The notes beneath the pieces were generated by a model that searched no databases, was not told where the DNA came from, and was given only the letters and a program-made list of their open reading frames with translations. Shown piece after piece: positions 24,570 through 32,741 of a DNA stretch of 36,635 nucleotides (position 1 is its first letter; each line of letters begins with the position of its first letter). The translations under genes were made by a program, and so were the position numbers. The stretch comes from Pelagibacteraceae bacterium AG-345-F21 (lineage in GTDB: Bacteria > Pseudomonadota > Alphaproteobacteria > Pelagibacterales > Pelagibacteraceae). The stretch is taken from assembly GCA_003281795.1 (NCBI GenBank), contig QCAW01000011.1, positions 1-36,635 on the forward strand, given 5' to 3'.

Positions 24570-25861
24570 CAATTATCGTCAATTCTAATTAATTTAGGTT
24601 TTTCAATAACATAAGATTTTTTGTTAATGATTTTTATAATTTTATTAAGAAATTTATCTTTTGAGTCGTGTGTAATAATAATTACTGATGAAGATCCTTT
24701 ATTTTTATTCGGATTTTGAATAAGTCTTTTTATAGAAACATAGTTTTTAGAAAAAACATTTGTAATATTAGACAAAACACCAGGTTTATCTAAGACTTCA
24801 AATCTTAAGTATGCAGAAAAATATCTTTCTGTAATATTTCTAAACTTCAGTTTTTTTCTCTCTTTATCTGAAATAGAAAAAGGAAATTTGATATTTCCTC
24901 TTAATATAGAGGATATATCTGACACAAGAGCTGAAGTTGTTGCTTCTGGTCCTGCACCTTCACCTTGTATAACACTCTTACCAACAGGGTCTCCATCAAC
25001 AATTACTGCGTTTAACACGCCATCAATACTAGCCACATAGGAACTTTCTTTAATTAAAGTTGGGTGCACTCTTTGATAAATATAATTATTTATTATTTCT
25101 GAAAAACCTAATAATTTTATTTTATAACCTAGTTTTCTAACGTTTTTGATGTCTTCATTATCAATATGTTTGATTCCCTCTACATGAATATTATTATTTA
25201 AAAAAGAATTAAAACACAACGAAGTTAATATTTTTAATTTTGCTGAAACATCTTCCCCGCTAATATCAGCAGAAGGATTTGACTCTGCGTAGCCAAGTTT
25301 TTTTGCCTCATTTAAAACTTCATTAAATGTTTTATTTTTTTTATCCATTGATGATAAAATATAATTTGATGTCCCATTAAATATTCCAAAGATCCTATTA
25401 ATTTTATTTGCGATCAAACCTTCCTTAAGAGATCTTATGATAGGAACTCCTCCGCATACTGAAGCCTCGAATTCTAAGTTAACTTTATTTTTTTCTGCTA
25501 TTTTAGACAACTGGTTTCCGTATTTAGCAATTAATGCTTTATTTGCAGTAACTACATGTTTTTTATTTTTTAAAGCGTTAAAGACTAATTTTTTTGCAGC
25601 GCCTTCTGCTCCACCAATTAGTTCAATTATTAAATCTACTTCTTTAATTTTGGTTGCATCTAAATAATTATTAAGCCACTGTTGTTTATTTATATTGAAA
25701 CCTCTCTTTTTGCTTTTATTTTTTGCTGAAACAAATAAAATATTTGGAATACAATTATTTTTTTTAGATAAAATTTTTTTATTTTTTTTTAAATACTTAA
25801 ATAAATAGGAGCCTATATTACCTAAACCAATAATTGCAATATTTAGTTTTTTATTTTTCAT
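24569..25861 (-). CDS. hom: Homoserine dehydrogenase
   Basis: This 430-residue protein has the Rossmann start IAIIGLGNIGSYLFKYL, VVTANKALIAKYG, the catalytic stretch FEASVCGGVPIIRSLKEGL and GIFNGTSNYILSSM, then the conserved LGYAESNPSADISGEDVSAKL. The C-terminal 80 residues form an ACT domain (RFEVLDKPGVLSNITNVFSK), the usual site of feedback control by threonine. It reduces aspartate-semialdehyde to homoserine on the path to threonine and methionine. The length and domain order are standard; there is no fused aspartokinase. It overlaps glpX downstream by one base and begins right at the end of the lipoprotein gene upstream. Confidence 0.96.
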   Translation of the reverse strand: MKNKKLNIAIIGLGNIGSYLFKYLKKNKKILSKKNNCIPNILFVSAKNKSKKRGFNINKQQWLNNYLDATKIKEVDLIIELIGGAEGAAKKLVFNALKNKKHVVTANKALIAKYGNQLSKIAEKNKVNLEFEASVCGGVPIIRSLKEGLIANKINRIFGIFNGTSNYILSSMDKKNKTFNEVLNEAKKLGYAESNPSADISGEDVSAKLKILTSLCFNSFLNNNIHVEGIKHIDNEDIKNVRKLGYKIKLLGFSEIINNYIYQRVHPTLIKESSYVASIDGVLNAVIVDGDPVGKSVIQGEGAGPEATTSALVSDISSILRGNIKFPFSISDKERKKLKFRNITERYFSAYLRFEVLDKPGVLSNITNVFSKNYVSIKRLIQNPNKNKGSSSVIIITHDSKDKFLNKIIKIINKKSYVIEKPKLIRIDDN

Positions 25862-26374
25862 TTATTGTCTTCTTGTAATATTAGGAAAATCCTTTTGCTT
25901 ACCCTTTTTTATTAAGTATTTAGATATTTCTTCTATATTACATTTATCAATTATTGTGCAGATATCTACTACATTATACTTAGTTTTACTTTCTGTTCTA
26001 TTTTGAATTATAATTTTCTTTGCAACTTTTATTTCATTTTCATTTGTTTTTTGATTTTTCTTATTTTTAAGTTGTTCTTTCTTAATTTTAATTTCTTTTT
26101 TTGATAAAGTTTTTAAATCTTTTATAGGATCATTTTTCTTTGTAATAAAAATTTCTTTTTTCCCATTTTCTTTGTTTAAATTAAGCTCAACTAACTTTAT
26201 AGGCTTTTTATCTTTTCTGTCGATTACTTTAACTTCTAATGATAAATTTTCTTCAAAATATTGCTTTGCTTCTGCTTTATTAATACAAATGTGATCTCCA
26301 CATATGAAGACAGTTTTAGGCTTATTGCAGGAATTTAAAAAAAAAATAAAAAACAATAAAAAAAATGATCTCAT
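25862..26374 (-). CDS. Putative lipoprotein, lysine-rich, unknown function
   Basis: I do not recognise this 170-residue protein. The N-terminus is a lipoprotein signal, FFLLFFIFFLNSC with Cys16 as the likely lipidated residue. A short domain follows with VFICGDHICINKAEAKQYFEENLSLEVKVID, then a highly charged Lys/Glu/Asn-rich linker (about residues 80-125) and a C-terminal segment with VVDICTIIDKCNIEEISKYLIKKGKQKDFPNITRRQ. The two cysteine pairs (CGDHIC and CTIIDKC) may form disulfides if exported. The gene overlaps the argC stop by 4 bases and touches the hom start. It appears to be one of the small lineage-specific envelope proteins common in streamlined marine alphaproteobacteria; function unknown. 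Confidence 0.7.
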   Translation of the reverse strand: MRSFFLLFFIFFLNSCNKPKTVFICGDHICINKAEAKQYFEENLSLEVKVIDRKDKKPIKLVELNLNKENGKKEIFITKKNDPIKDLKTLSKKEIKIKKEQLKNKKNQKTNENEIKVAKKIIIQNRTESKTKYNVVDICTIIDKCNIEEISKYLIKKGKQKDFPNITRRQ

Positions 26375-27402
26375 TTTAATCCTATATTTTCTGAATAATT
26401 ATACATCAAATTCATATTTTGTATTGCTTGACCCGAAGCTCCTTTTACTAAGTTATCTATTGCAGAAAAAATAACAATTTTTCTCTTTATTCTTGTGTTG
26501 CAAATTGAGATTTCACATTTATTGGTATTTATTACATTTCCTGTACCGATACTTGTGTTTAATTTTAAAATATTTATAAATTTATTTTTTTTATAAAATC
26601 TAATTAATTCATTTCTAATTTTATTTTCAGATGATTTATTTGTCATTTCCACATAAATTGCAGATAAAATCCCTCTAAATGTAGGAAGCAAATGGGGATT
26701 AAAAGTATATTTAATATTTTTTCCTATAAGCTTCTTAAGTTCTTGATCAATTTCAGCAATATGTCTATGATTTTTTGTATTATAAGCAAATATAGAGTTA
26801 TATAAATTTTTGTGTTTGAATTTCATTTCTAAATTTTTTCCAGCCCCTGAAAAACCTGATTTCGAGTCAATAATTAAAGACTCTTTAATTAATTTTTTTT
26901 TTAGTAATGGAACTAACGGTATTTGTATTGATGTTGGGTAACAACCTGGATTTGCAACAATTCTGTATTTTCTTATATTCTTTCCAGTAAATTCAGAAAT
27001 TGAATAAATCGAATCTTTAATAAGATCTTTTGCACTATGATTTAATTTATAATTTTTTTTATATTCTTTAACATTAGTTATTCTAAAATCTGCAGATAAA
27101 TCTATAAATTTGGTATTTTCATTTTTGTAATATACTTTTTTAATTAGTTTTTGAGCCTTCCCATTGGGTAAAGATAGAAATGCTAAATTGATTTTATCCC
27201 AATTGATATTTTTAGATAGACTAATTCTAGGTAGATTCTTTTTTATCCTTTTATCAAAGTAAGAAATCTTCTTCCCAATTTTTTTTGTAGCACACAAATA
27301 ACAAATTTGTATTTTAGGGTGTTTCGATAGGTAATAGACTAAATCTAATCCTGTATACCCAGTAGCTCCTATTACAGCAATATTAATTTTATTTTTAGAC
27401 AT
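26371..27402 (-). CDS. argC: N-acetyl-gamma-glutamyl-phosphate reductase
   Basis: This 343-residue protein has the NADP-binding start IAVIGATGYTGLDLVYYLSKHP, the phosphate/catalytic region ANPGCYPTSIQIPLVPLL with the nucleophilic cysteine in NPGCY, KSGFSGAGKNLE, then PHLLPTFRGILSAIY and the C-terminal NLVKGASGQAIQNMNLM. It catalyses the third step of arginine synthesis, reducing N-acetylglutamyl phosphate to the semialdehyde. The length is standard. It lies 44 bases downstream of rpsI on the same strand, an order (rplM-rpsI-argC) seen in other alphaproteobacteria, and the lipoprotein gene follows with a 4-base overlap. Confidence 0.97.
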   Translation of the reverse strand: MSKNKINIAVIGATGYTGLDLVYYLSKHPKIQICYLCATKKIGKKISYFDKRIKKNLPRISLSKNINWDKINLAFLSLPNGKAQKLIKKVYYKNENTKFIDLSADFRITNVKEYKKNYKLNHSAKDLIKDSIYSISEFTGKNIRKYRIVANPGCYPTSIQIPLVPLLKKKLIKESLIIDSKSGFSGAGKNLEMKFKHKNLYNSIFAYNTKNHRHIAEIDQELKKLIGKNIKYTFNPHLLPTFRGILSAIYVEMTNKSSENKIRNELIRFYKKNKFINILKLNTSIGTGNVINTNKCEISICNTRIKRKIVIFSAIDNLVKGASGQAIQNMNLMYNYSENIGLK

Positions 27403-27446
27403 TATAATCTTATAACATTGTCCAGTTAATTATTAAATTTAAATGA

Positions 27447-27887
27447 TTATCTTTTAGAGAATTGGAAACTTCTTCTGGCTTTTCTATGGCCGTATTTCTT
27501 TCTCTCAACAACTCTAGAATCACGGGTGGTAAGCTTATCTTTTTTTAAATTCTTTTTTAATACTTCGTCGTGTGAAATAAGCGCTTTAGAGATACCTAAG
27601 ATTATTGCTCCTGCTTGTCCAGATAAACCTCCTCCTTTAACCGAACATTTAACATCATAGTTAGATCTAACTTCAGAAATCTCCAGAGGCCTTGTAACTA
27701 TTATCTGATGAACAGGTCTTTTAAAGTATTCATTCATTTTAATACCATTAACATAAATCATGCCTGTTCCCTTTTTCACCCAAACTTTTGCTATAGACCT
27801 TTTTCTTCTACCTGTTGCATATTTACTTTCCTTAAAATCAAGCTTAATTTTTTTTATATTTTTTTGTTCTGTATTTAAATTTTCCAT
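27447..27887 (-). CDS. rpsI: 30S ribosomal protein S9
   Basis: This 146-residue protein ends with the S9 signature: LTTRDSRVVERKKYGHRKARRSFQFSKR, with GGGLSGQAGAIILGISKAL in the middle and YATGRRKRSIAKVWVKKGTG near the start. The C-terminal basic tail reaches the P-site tRNA in the 30S subunit. A roughly 20-residue N-terminal extension, as in alphaproteobacteria, precedes the domain. The first base of its ATG is the last base of the rplM stop, so the two are translationally coupled as in most bacteria. Confidence 0.98.
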   Translation of the reverse strand: MENLNTEQKNIKKIKLDFKESKYATGRRKRSIAKVWVKKGTGMIYVNGIKMNEYFKRPVHQIIVTRPLEISEVRSNYDVKCSVKGGGLSGQAGAIILGISKALISHDEVLKKNLKKDKLTTRDSRVVERKKYGHRKARRSFQFSKR

Positions 27888-28348
27888 TAATTTTTAACTA
27901 TATTTTTTTTATTTAATTTTAAAAAATCGATTAACTTTGGTTTTTGAATATCATGTGGATGTTTGTCTCCACTGTAAATTTTTAATTTGGTTAGTTGTTT
28001 TTTTGCTAGTGGACCACCAGGTAGCATTCTTTTAACTGCTAATTTTAAAATATCTTGGGATTTGTTTTTTTGACTAAGCATTAGAGGACTGGTTTCTTTA
28101 ATACCGCCAGGATGACCAGTATGCTTATAATATTTTTTATTTTGAAATTTTTTACCTGTAAATTTAATTTTTTCTATGTTTGTTACTATTACAAAGTCAC
28201 CGTTATCAATATGTTCATTAAATGTTGGTTTGTTTTTACCCCTCAAAACTTTAGAAATATAAGATGCAAGTCTTCCGACTGCAGCGTTTTCAGCGTTTAT
28301 TATATACCAGTCTTTTTTAATATCTTTTTTTTTAATAAAGGGTGTCAT
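27887..28348 (-). CDS. rplM: 50S ribosomal protein L13
   Basis: This 153-residue protein matches L13: DWYIINAENAAVGRLASYISKVLRGKNKPTF near the start, GDFVIVTNIEKIKFTGKKFQNKKYYKHTGHPGGI and AVKRMLPGGPLAKKQLTKLKIYSGDKHPHDIQKP near the end. L13 is an early assembly protein of the large subunit. It is the first gene of the rplM-rpsI pair, with a promoter candidate in the 42 bases between ctaA and its ATG. The C-terminal tail is slightly longer than in E. coli. Confidence 0.98.
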   Translation of the reverse strand: MTPFIKKKDIKKDWYIINAENAAVGRLASYISKVLRGKNKPTFNEHIDNGDFVIVTNIEKIKFTGKKFQNKKYYKHTGHPGGIKETSPLMLSQKNKSQDILKLAVKRMLPGGPLAKKQLTKLKIYSGDKHPHDIQKPKLIDFLKLNKKNIVKN

Positions 28349-28359
28349 AATTTATGGCG

Positions 28360-28389
28360 ATAATTACTAATTATATCTTAGAATGTCAA
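28360..28389 (-). promoter_or_regulatory. Candidate promoter for rplM-rpsI
   Basis: On the minus strand the 42-base gap between ctaA and rplM contains a perfect TTGACA (complement of 28384-28389). A perfect TATAAT (complement of 28370-28375) lies only 8 bases after it, too close to pair with it. A weaker AATTAT (28360-28365) is 18 bases from TTGACA. Either hexamer could be the -10, so the exact start is uncertain. Confidence 0.4.
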
Positions 28390-28390
28390 T

Positions 28391-29416
28391 TTAATTTATG
28401 TAATTATAATAGAGATTTAAGACACTTAAAATAAGCAACAAACTACATATTTGATGAGCAGAAGCTAAATAAATGTTTAATCCACTTGTTAGAGTGATTA
28501 TACCTAAAAAAATTTGAAAAAAAATAAAAAGACTTACAAGATAAAAAGGCTTTATTAAATTTTTAAGGTTATTTTTATAAATTATGTATCCTAAAAAAAA
28601 AACATAAATTATAATTAAATAAGCTATATTTCTATGATAAAATTGGACTAAACTTTGATTGTCAAAATTAAAAAAGTCTTTAAAACTATTTATTTCAAAA
28701 TCATCGGGAAAATAAGAATAATTCATAAGCGGCCATGTTTGATAAATTTTACCTGCATCAAGTCCAGAAACAAAAGCACCAAAAATTATTTGTAAAAAAA
28801 TCAATAAAAATAAAAAATAAAAAAGATAATTCTTCTTTTTGTATTTGAAAAAATTTTTATATGATTTGTTTTTAAAGTTTATCAATACCCAAAAAATTGA
28901 TGAAATTATGAAAAAAGCACATGTTAAATGTAATGAGAGTCTGTAATGACTTACGGTTACTTTATTTGATAAACCACTCTTAACCATAAACCAACCAATT
29001 ATTCCTTGAACAAGAATTAATAAAAAAATGTATGTACAAATTAAAAGGTATTTTTTATTAATTTTTGAATAAAAATAAAAATAAATTAGAGGAATTAAAA
29101 AAAATATTCCTATTATTCTTCCTAAAAATCTATGAACATATTCCCAATAAAATATTATCTTAAATTCACTTAGCGACATATCGGGATTTACTAATTGATA
29201 TTGCGGAATTTTTTTATATAACGCAAAGTATTCATTCCAATCGGAATTATTTAACGGTGGGAGTATCCCCTTAAATAATTCCCATTGAGTTATAGAAAGC
29301 CCAGAATTTGTTAATCTTGTAAGACCACCTATTATCACCATGATGTAAATCAATAAAAATGATGAAAGTAGCCAATAGAAGAATAATTTAGTATTTTTTT
29401 CAGCAATTGTTGACAT
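28391..29416 (-). CDS. ctaA: Heme A synthase (COX15/CtaA)
   Basis: This 341-residue membrane protein has about eight hydrophobic helices and the COX15-type motifs: GGLTRLTNSGLSITQWELFKG followed by PPLNNSDW, the histidine motif WEYVHRFLGRIIG, SHYRLSLHLTCAF, FYHRNIAYL and SAHQICSLLL in the last helices; the four histidines should bind the two heme groups. It oxidises the methyl group of heme O to a formyl group, making heme A for aa3-type cytochrome oxidase. The length is that of the type found in alphaproteobacteria and mitochondria. It is divergent from the chorismate mutase gene, with their starts about 50 bases apart. Confidence 0.95.
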   Translation of the reverse strand: MSTIAEKNTKLFFYWLLSSFLLIYIMVIIGGLTRLTNSGLSITQWELFKGILPPLNNSDWNEYFALYKKIPQYQLVNPDMSLSEFKIIFYWEYVHRFLGRIIGIFFLIPLIYFYFYSKINKKYLLICTYIFLLILVQGIIGWFMVKSGLSNKVTVSHYRLSLHLTCAFFIISSIFWVLINFKNKSYKNFFKYKKKNYLFYFLFLLIFLQIIFGAFVSGLDAGKIYQTWPLMNYSYFPDDFEINSFKDFFNFDNQSLVQFYHRNIAYLIIIYVFFLGYIIYKNNLKNLIKPFYLVSLFIFFQIFLGIITLTSGLNIYLASAHQICSLLLILSVLNLYYNYIN

Positions 29417-29466
29417 CGAATTTAATATACATTCAATTTATTAAAATGGTAATATTTAATGTCGCT

Positions 29467-29745
29467 ATGAAAAACAAAAATATAATTAAAATTAGAAAAA
29501 GGTTAGATAAATTAGATGACTCTTTTTTGAACTTGATTAAAAAAAGAACTCATCTAGTTGACAAAGTATTATCTAATAAAAAAAACAAGAAAGATATAAT
29601 TGATAAAAAGAGAATTTCAGTCATCTTGAGAAATATCAAAAGCAAATCACAAAAAAAAAACATTGATCCTAAAATAACTAAAAAAATATGGAAATCAATG
29701 ATAAGAGCTTTTATTGAATATGAATTTAGAAATTTTAAAAAATAG
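29467..29745 (+). CDS. Chorismate mutase, AroQ type
   Basis: This roughly 92-residue all-helical protein has the pattern IIKIRKRLDKLDDSFLNLIKKRTHLVDKVLSNK, which matches the AroQ first helix with its catalytic arginine and lysine, and a second helix IKSKSQKKNIDPKITKKIWKSMIRAFIEYE. It should convert chorismate to prephenate for phenylalanine/tyrosine synthesis. I use ATG 29467 because it puts the first helix at the N-terminus and avoids overlap with the divergent ctaA start; an upstream frame from 29407 would add 20 residues that do not look like the family. The gene converges with rpmG, the stops being 2 bases apart. There is no fused dehydratase or dehydrogenase. Confidence 0.8.
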   Translation: MKNKNIIKIRKRLDKLDDSFLNLIKKRTHLVDKVLSNKKNKKDIIDKKRISVILRNIKSKSQKKNIDPKITKKIWKSMIRAFIEYEFRNFKK

Positions 29746-29747
29746 AT

Positions 29748-29939
29748 TTACTTACTATGAGGAGGAAGTTTCTTTTCAACAAATATTTCGTGTTTACGAG
29801 TATTTGGATTGTATTTTTTTAGCTTAAGTTTATCTTTTGCTTTTTCTCCTTTAGTAGGTTTTTTAGCGTAATAAATGAACTTACTATCAGGATTGTTTTC
29901 TGGAACCATTCTAACTTTAATATGTGTTTTTTTTGCCAT
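29748..29939 (-). CDS. rpmG: 50S ribosomal protein L33
   Basis: This 63-residue protein carries the L33 pattern: MAKKTHIKVRMV, then KFIYYAKKPT, and LKLKKYNPNTRKHEIFVEKKL near the end. L33 normally has about 50-55 residues, so this one is slightly long, with extra residues in the first loop and at the end. It lacks the zinc cysteines found in some L33 forms. It overlaps the MerR-type gene upstream by 23 bases and converges with the chorismate mutase gene with a 2-base gap. Confidence 0.92.
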   Translation of the reverse strand: MAKKTHIKVRMVPENNPDSKFIYYAKKPTKGEKAKDKLKLKKYNPNTRKHEIFVEKKLPPHSK

Positions 29940-30297
29940 GTCTTTTTAACTTTCTAATTTTTTCTAAAATAATTTTGCTTTTATTTGCAACTTTTTCTTT
30001 TAAGTAAACAGCTTTTAAACTATTTGAATTGTATACGTCAAGACTATTTACATTCGATTTAAGTATTTTTTTGACACCTTTAATTGTCATTCCTTTGTCT
30101 TTTAACAAAAATTTGATTAATTTTATTAATTCAATATTTTTTTTGGAATAATATCTTCTTTTTTTGTAAATAATTGGTTTAATTTCTCTAAATTCTTTTT
30201 CCCAGTATCTTATAATGTGATTAGATGGTTTTCGACTCTTTAAATTTATCAAATTTAAAGATTTGGATAACTCAGATATATTAATAAGTTTTTCCAT
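29917..30297 (-). CDS. MerR-family transcriptional regulator
   Basis: This 126-residue protein has the MerR winged-helix domain in the form common in alphaproteobacteria next to ihfA: NISELSKSLNL, a region SNHIIRYWEKEFREIKPIIYKKRRYYSKKNIELIKLIKFLL, KDKGMTIKGVKKIL and a lysine-rich coiled C-terminal tail. There is no cysteine pattern for metal sensing and no effector domain, so it is a DNA-binding protein of unknown signal. It starts right at the ihfA stop (ihfA ends at 30298) and overlaps rpmG by 23 bases. The targets are unknown. Confidence 0.88.
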   Translation of the reverse strand: MEKLINISELSKSLNLINLKSRKPSNHIIRYWEKEFREIKPIIYKKRRYYSKKNIELIKLIKFLLKDKGMTIKGVKKILKSNVNSLDVYNSNSLKAVYLKEKVANKSKIILEKIRKLKRHGKKNTY

Positions 30298-30594
30298 TTA
30301 TTTATTTAATTTATTAATTAAACTTTTAGAAACTTTGAATTTAACAACTTTTCTTGAATTTATTTTGTATTCTATTTGAGTTTTTGGATTTCTACCAACT
30401 CTTTCGTTTTTATCTGTAATTTTAAAGGAAGCAAAATTTTTGATATTTAATTCTTTCGTTTTCAAAATATTTATTAAAATACTAAGTAGATCATTAGTAA
30501 CTTCTTCAATATATAAAAATGAAAAACCTATTTTTGAATGAATTGTTTTAGATATATCTTTTTTAGTAAAGTTAGTTTTTTTAGTTTCCGGCAT
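30298..30594 (-). CDS. ihfA: Integration host factor alpha subunit
   Basis: This 98-residue protein is an HU/IHF-family DNA-bending subunit. It has FTKKDISKTIHSKIGFS, IKNFASFKITDKNERVGRNPKT, with the DNA-intercalating proline in RNPKT, and a basic C-terminal VVKFKVSKSLINKLNK. The position between plsX and a MerR-type gene matches the alphaproteobacterial ihfA locus, so alpha is preferred over HU or IHF beta. It overlaps the plsX end by 14 bases. It would be a candidate helper for the recombinase upstream in this window, since IHF bends DNA at attachment sites. Confidence 0.88.
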   Translation of the reverse strand: MPETKKTNFTKKDISKTIHSKIGFSFLYIEEVTNDLLSILINILKTKELNIKNFASFKITDKNERVGRNPKTQIEYKINSRKVVKFKVSKSLINKLNK

Positions 30595-31618
30595 CTAAAT
30601 GTTTTAAATTAGACTTAATTTCATTCATCAGATCTCCTTTAATTATTCTATAACACAAATCAATAGAGTAATAAAAACCCAATGCATTAGTTCCTCCATG
30701 ACTTTTTACGACAGGCCCGCTTAGACCTAAAAAAATTGCTCCGTTATATTTACTTGGATCTAATCTAGATTTAAATCTTTTCAGTGAAAAATATGAAAAA
30801 ATAAGAGATATTTTTGATAAAATATTTTCTGTAAGTGAAGCTTTTAAGCTGTCAGTTATAAACTTTGCAGTTCCTTCAGCAGTTTTAAGAGCTACATTTC
30901 CTGTAAAACCATCTGTTACAATAACGTTAGTTTTTCCATCCATTAATTGATTTCCTTCAATATAACCATTAAATAAAAAGTTAGACTCATTACTTAATTC
31001 ACTCAGTTTAGTGTAAGCTTTTTTTAGATGTTCTGTTCCTTTAATTTCTTCAGATCCTATATTTAGAAGTGATACATAAGGTTGTTGATTAGGGAATATA
31101 GATTTATATAAAGCAGCGCCCATCTCAGAAAAATCTACTAGATTTTTATCGTCACATTCGATGTTAGCACCTAAATCCAAGACAACGCTCATACCTTTTT
31201 TGCTAGGCCACAAACCTGCTAAAGCGGGTTTACTAACTTCTTTCATCATTTTTAAAATCATTTTAGATATAACTAGAAGAACTCCAGTATTTCCAGCAGA
31301 TAGTGTTATATCTGCTTTTCCTTCAATTTGTGATTTTACAGCATTCCACATACTGCTATTTTTGGAGTTTTTTATTGCGGTTAAAGGCGTCTCTTCATCA
31401 GAGACAACATTTTCAGTATGAATAATATCTATTATTTCTAGAGGAAAATTAAAATTCTTTATTTCCTTGTCCAAAATTTCTTTATTTCCATATAAAATAA
31501 TATGAAAATCTTTTTTTTTAAGATTCTTCTTAACAAAAATCTCTAATCCCTCTAGATTTTTTCTAGGTGCATTATCACCACCCATTGCATCGATAGCAAT
31601 AGTAATTTTTTTTGTCAT
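30581..31618 (-). CDS. plsX: Phosphate acyltransferase PlsX
   Basis: This 345-residue protein starts with ITIAIDAMGGDNAPRKNLEG, the PlsX signature, and contains AGNTGVLLVISKMILKMM, KGMSVVLDLGANIECDDKNLVDFSEMGAALY and VIVTDGFTGNVALKTAEGTAKF, with YNGAIFLGLSGPVVKSHGGTN near the end. It makes acyl-phosphate from acyl-ACP to start phospholipid synthesis at the inner membrane. It lies 9 bases after rpmF. Usually fabH follows plsX, then ihfA; here ihfA follows directly with a 14-base overlap and fabH is absent from this locus. Confidence 0.97.
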   Translation of the reverse strand: MTKKITIAIDAMGGDNAPRKNLEGLEIFVKKNLKKKDFHIILYGNKEILDKEIKNFNFPLEIIDIIHTENVVSDEETPLTAIKNSKNSSMWNAVKSQIEGKADITLSAGNTGVLLVISKMILKMMKEVSKPALAGLWPSKKGMSVVLDLGANIECDDKNLVDFSEMGAALYKSIFPNQQPYVSLLNIGSEEIKGTEHLKKAYTKLSELSNESNFLFNGYIEGNQLMDGKTNVIVTDGFTGNVALKTAEGTAKFITDSLKASLTENILSKISLIFSYFSLKRFKSRLDPSKYNGAIFLGLSGPVVKSHGGTNALGFYYSIDLCYRIIKGDLMNEIKSNLKHLDAGN

Positions 31619-31627
31619 GATAAATAA

Positions 31628-31801
31628 TTAAATATCTAGGATTTTTTTTCCGTTGTAATAACCAGATTTTAAATCGACATGATGAGATAGTTTATATTCA
31701 CCACTCTTTTTGTCTTCTACTATATTTAATGTAGCCAGTTTATGATGAGATCTTCTCATTCTTTTCTTTGATGTAGATGTTTTTCTTTTTGGTACTGCCA
31801 T
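31628..31801 (-). CDS. rpmF: 50S ribosomal protein L32
   Basis: This 57-residue frame is short enough to be missed by length filters. It translates as [19 protein letters not shown] followed by [38 protein letters not shown]. The start [19 protein letters not shown] and the ending HHVDxxxGYYxGKxIL are diagnostic for L32. The cysteine pair seen in some L32 proteins is absent. The gene begins one base after the CBP3-like stop and ends 9 bases before plsX, the conserved rpmF-plsX pair. Confidence 0.97.
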   Translation of the reverse strand: MAVPKRKTSTSKKRMRRSHHKLATLNIVEDKKSGEYKLSHHVDLKSGYYNGKKILDI

Positions 31802-31802
31802 T

Positions 31803-32297
31803 TTAAACCTTAAATTTGATTGCCTTTTTTATCATAGTTTTATGATCTAATTCAAAACAAAAATGATAAAAATCAACAAAATATTGATCAAAAAGCTGAT
31901 AATTATCATTATTTGCTCCTTCAAACTCAGAAAAATACTTTAAAACTAATTCTTTATTAATTTTTATTTCATTTTTTGATGAATTTATTTTTAGTAAAAT
32001 ATCATAAAAAATTTTATTAAAGTCCTTCATCTTTTTATTAACTGATACATCACCGAATCCCATTTCCCGTAAGTTATTTTCTATGCAGAAAAAAAAACTA
32101 TCGTATTCTTTTTGTTCAAATTTAATCTCTTTAATTTTGTGTATTATCAATATTGTAGAAAAGTGCATAAACATTAGATAAATTCTGGTTTCAAACGTAT
32201 CTTTAAGAGATAATTTATTATAAAAAAACAAATTACGGGACAATGACAATAATGTGTTATAAAGATCTGAGTTATGTTTATTAAAATTAAAAATCAT
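31803..32297 (-). CDS. Ubiquinol-cytochrome c chaperone family protein (CBP3-like)
   Basis: This 164-residue protein resembles the bacterial CBP3 (ubiquinol-cytochrome c chaperone) family: [38 protein letters not shown], then [31 protein letters not shown]. In mitochondria CBP3 helps assemble cytochrome b of complex III; a similar role in the bacterial bc1 complex is inferred. It sits between bamE and rpmF, the usual alphaproteobacterial neighbourhood; a DUF177 gene normally between the chaperone and rpmF is missing. The ATG at 32297 places 24 bases of the start inside the divergent bamE coding sequence; the next Met (residue 43) is too late to keep the conserved YNTLLSLSR stretch. Confidence 0.78.
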   Translation of the reverse strand: MIFNFNKHNSDLYNTLLSLSRNLFFYNKLSLKDTFETRIYLMFMHFSTILIIHKIKEIKFEQKEYDSFFFCIENNLREMGFGDVSVNKKMKDFNKIFYDILLKINSSKNEIKINKELVLKYFSEFEGANNDNYQLFDQYFVDFYHFCFELDHKTMIKKAIKFKV

Positions 32298-32741
32298 TCT
32301 TATATAAAATTATTTCTTATATTAGTAATTTTGCCTGCATGTCAACTGCAAGATCCTGATAAAAACCACGGAATCTTATTTTTAGAAAATAGATCAAATA
32401 AATTAACAATAAACAATAATAATAAAAACGATGTAGTTAAGATTTTTGGACATCCTCACTATATATCAATAAACGATGAGGATACATGGGTTTATTTTGA
32501 AAGAATACTAAGTAAAGGAAAATATCATAAACTCGGTAAGCACACTCTTAAAGAGAACAACACACTTGTTCTTAAATTTGATAAATATGGAGTTTTAGAG
32601 AAAAAGCAATTTCTAAGTAAAACTGATATAAAAAAGTTAAAGTTTTCTGCTAAAACTACTGAGTATGAACTTTCTAAAAAAAGTTTTGTTGAAAGCTTTC
32701 TACAAAGTGTAAAACAAAAAATGTATGGTCGTAAGAAATAA
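32274..32741 (+). CDS. bamE: BamE/SmpA-like outer-membrane assembly lipoprotein
   Basis: This 155-residue protein has a lipoprotein signal, LFLILVILPAC with the lipidated Cys23, followed by a BamE-like fold: NKNDVVKIFGHPHYISINDEDTWVYFERI and LVLKFDKYGVLEKKQFL. The segment from N46 to Q111 is the short alpha-beta-beta domain typical of SmpA/OmlA. BamE is a small component of the BAM complex that inserts beta-barrel proteins in the outer membrane. The gene is divergent from the CBP3-like gene with overlapping 5' ends and convergent with hppA, whose stop it abuts with no gap. The C-terminal 40 residues are lysine/serine-rich, with no assignable function. Confidence 0.85.
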   Translation: MFIKIKNHSYIKLFLILVILPACQLQDPDKNHGILFLENRSNKLTINNNNKNDVVKIFGHPHYISINDEDTWVYFERILSKGKYHKLGKHTLKENNTLVLKFDKYGVLEKKQFLSKTDIKKLKFSAKTTEYELSKKSFVESFLQSVKQKMYGRKK

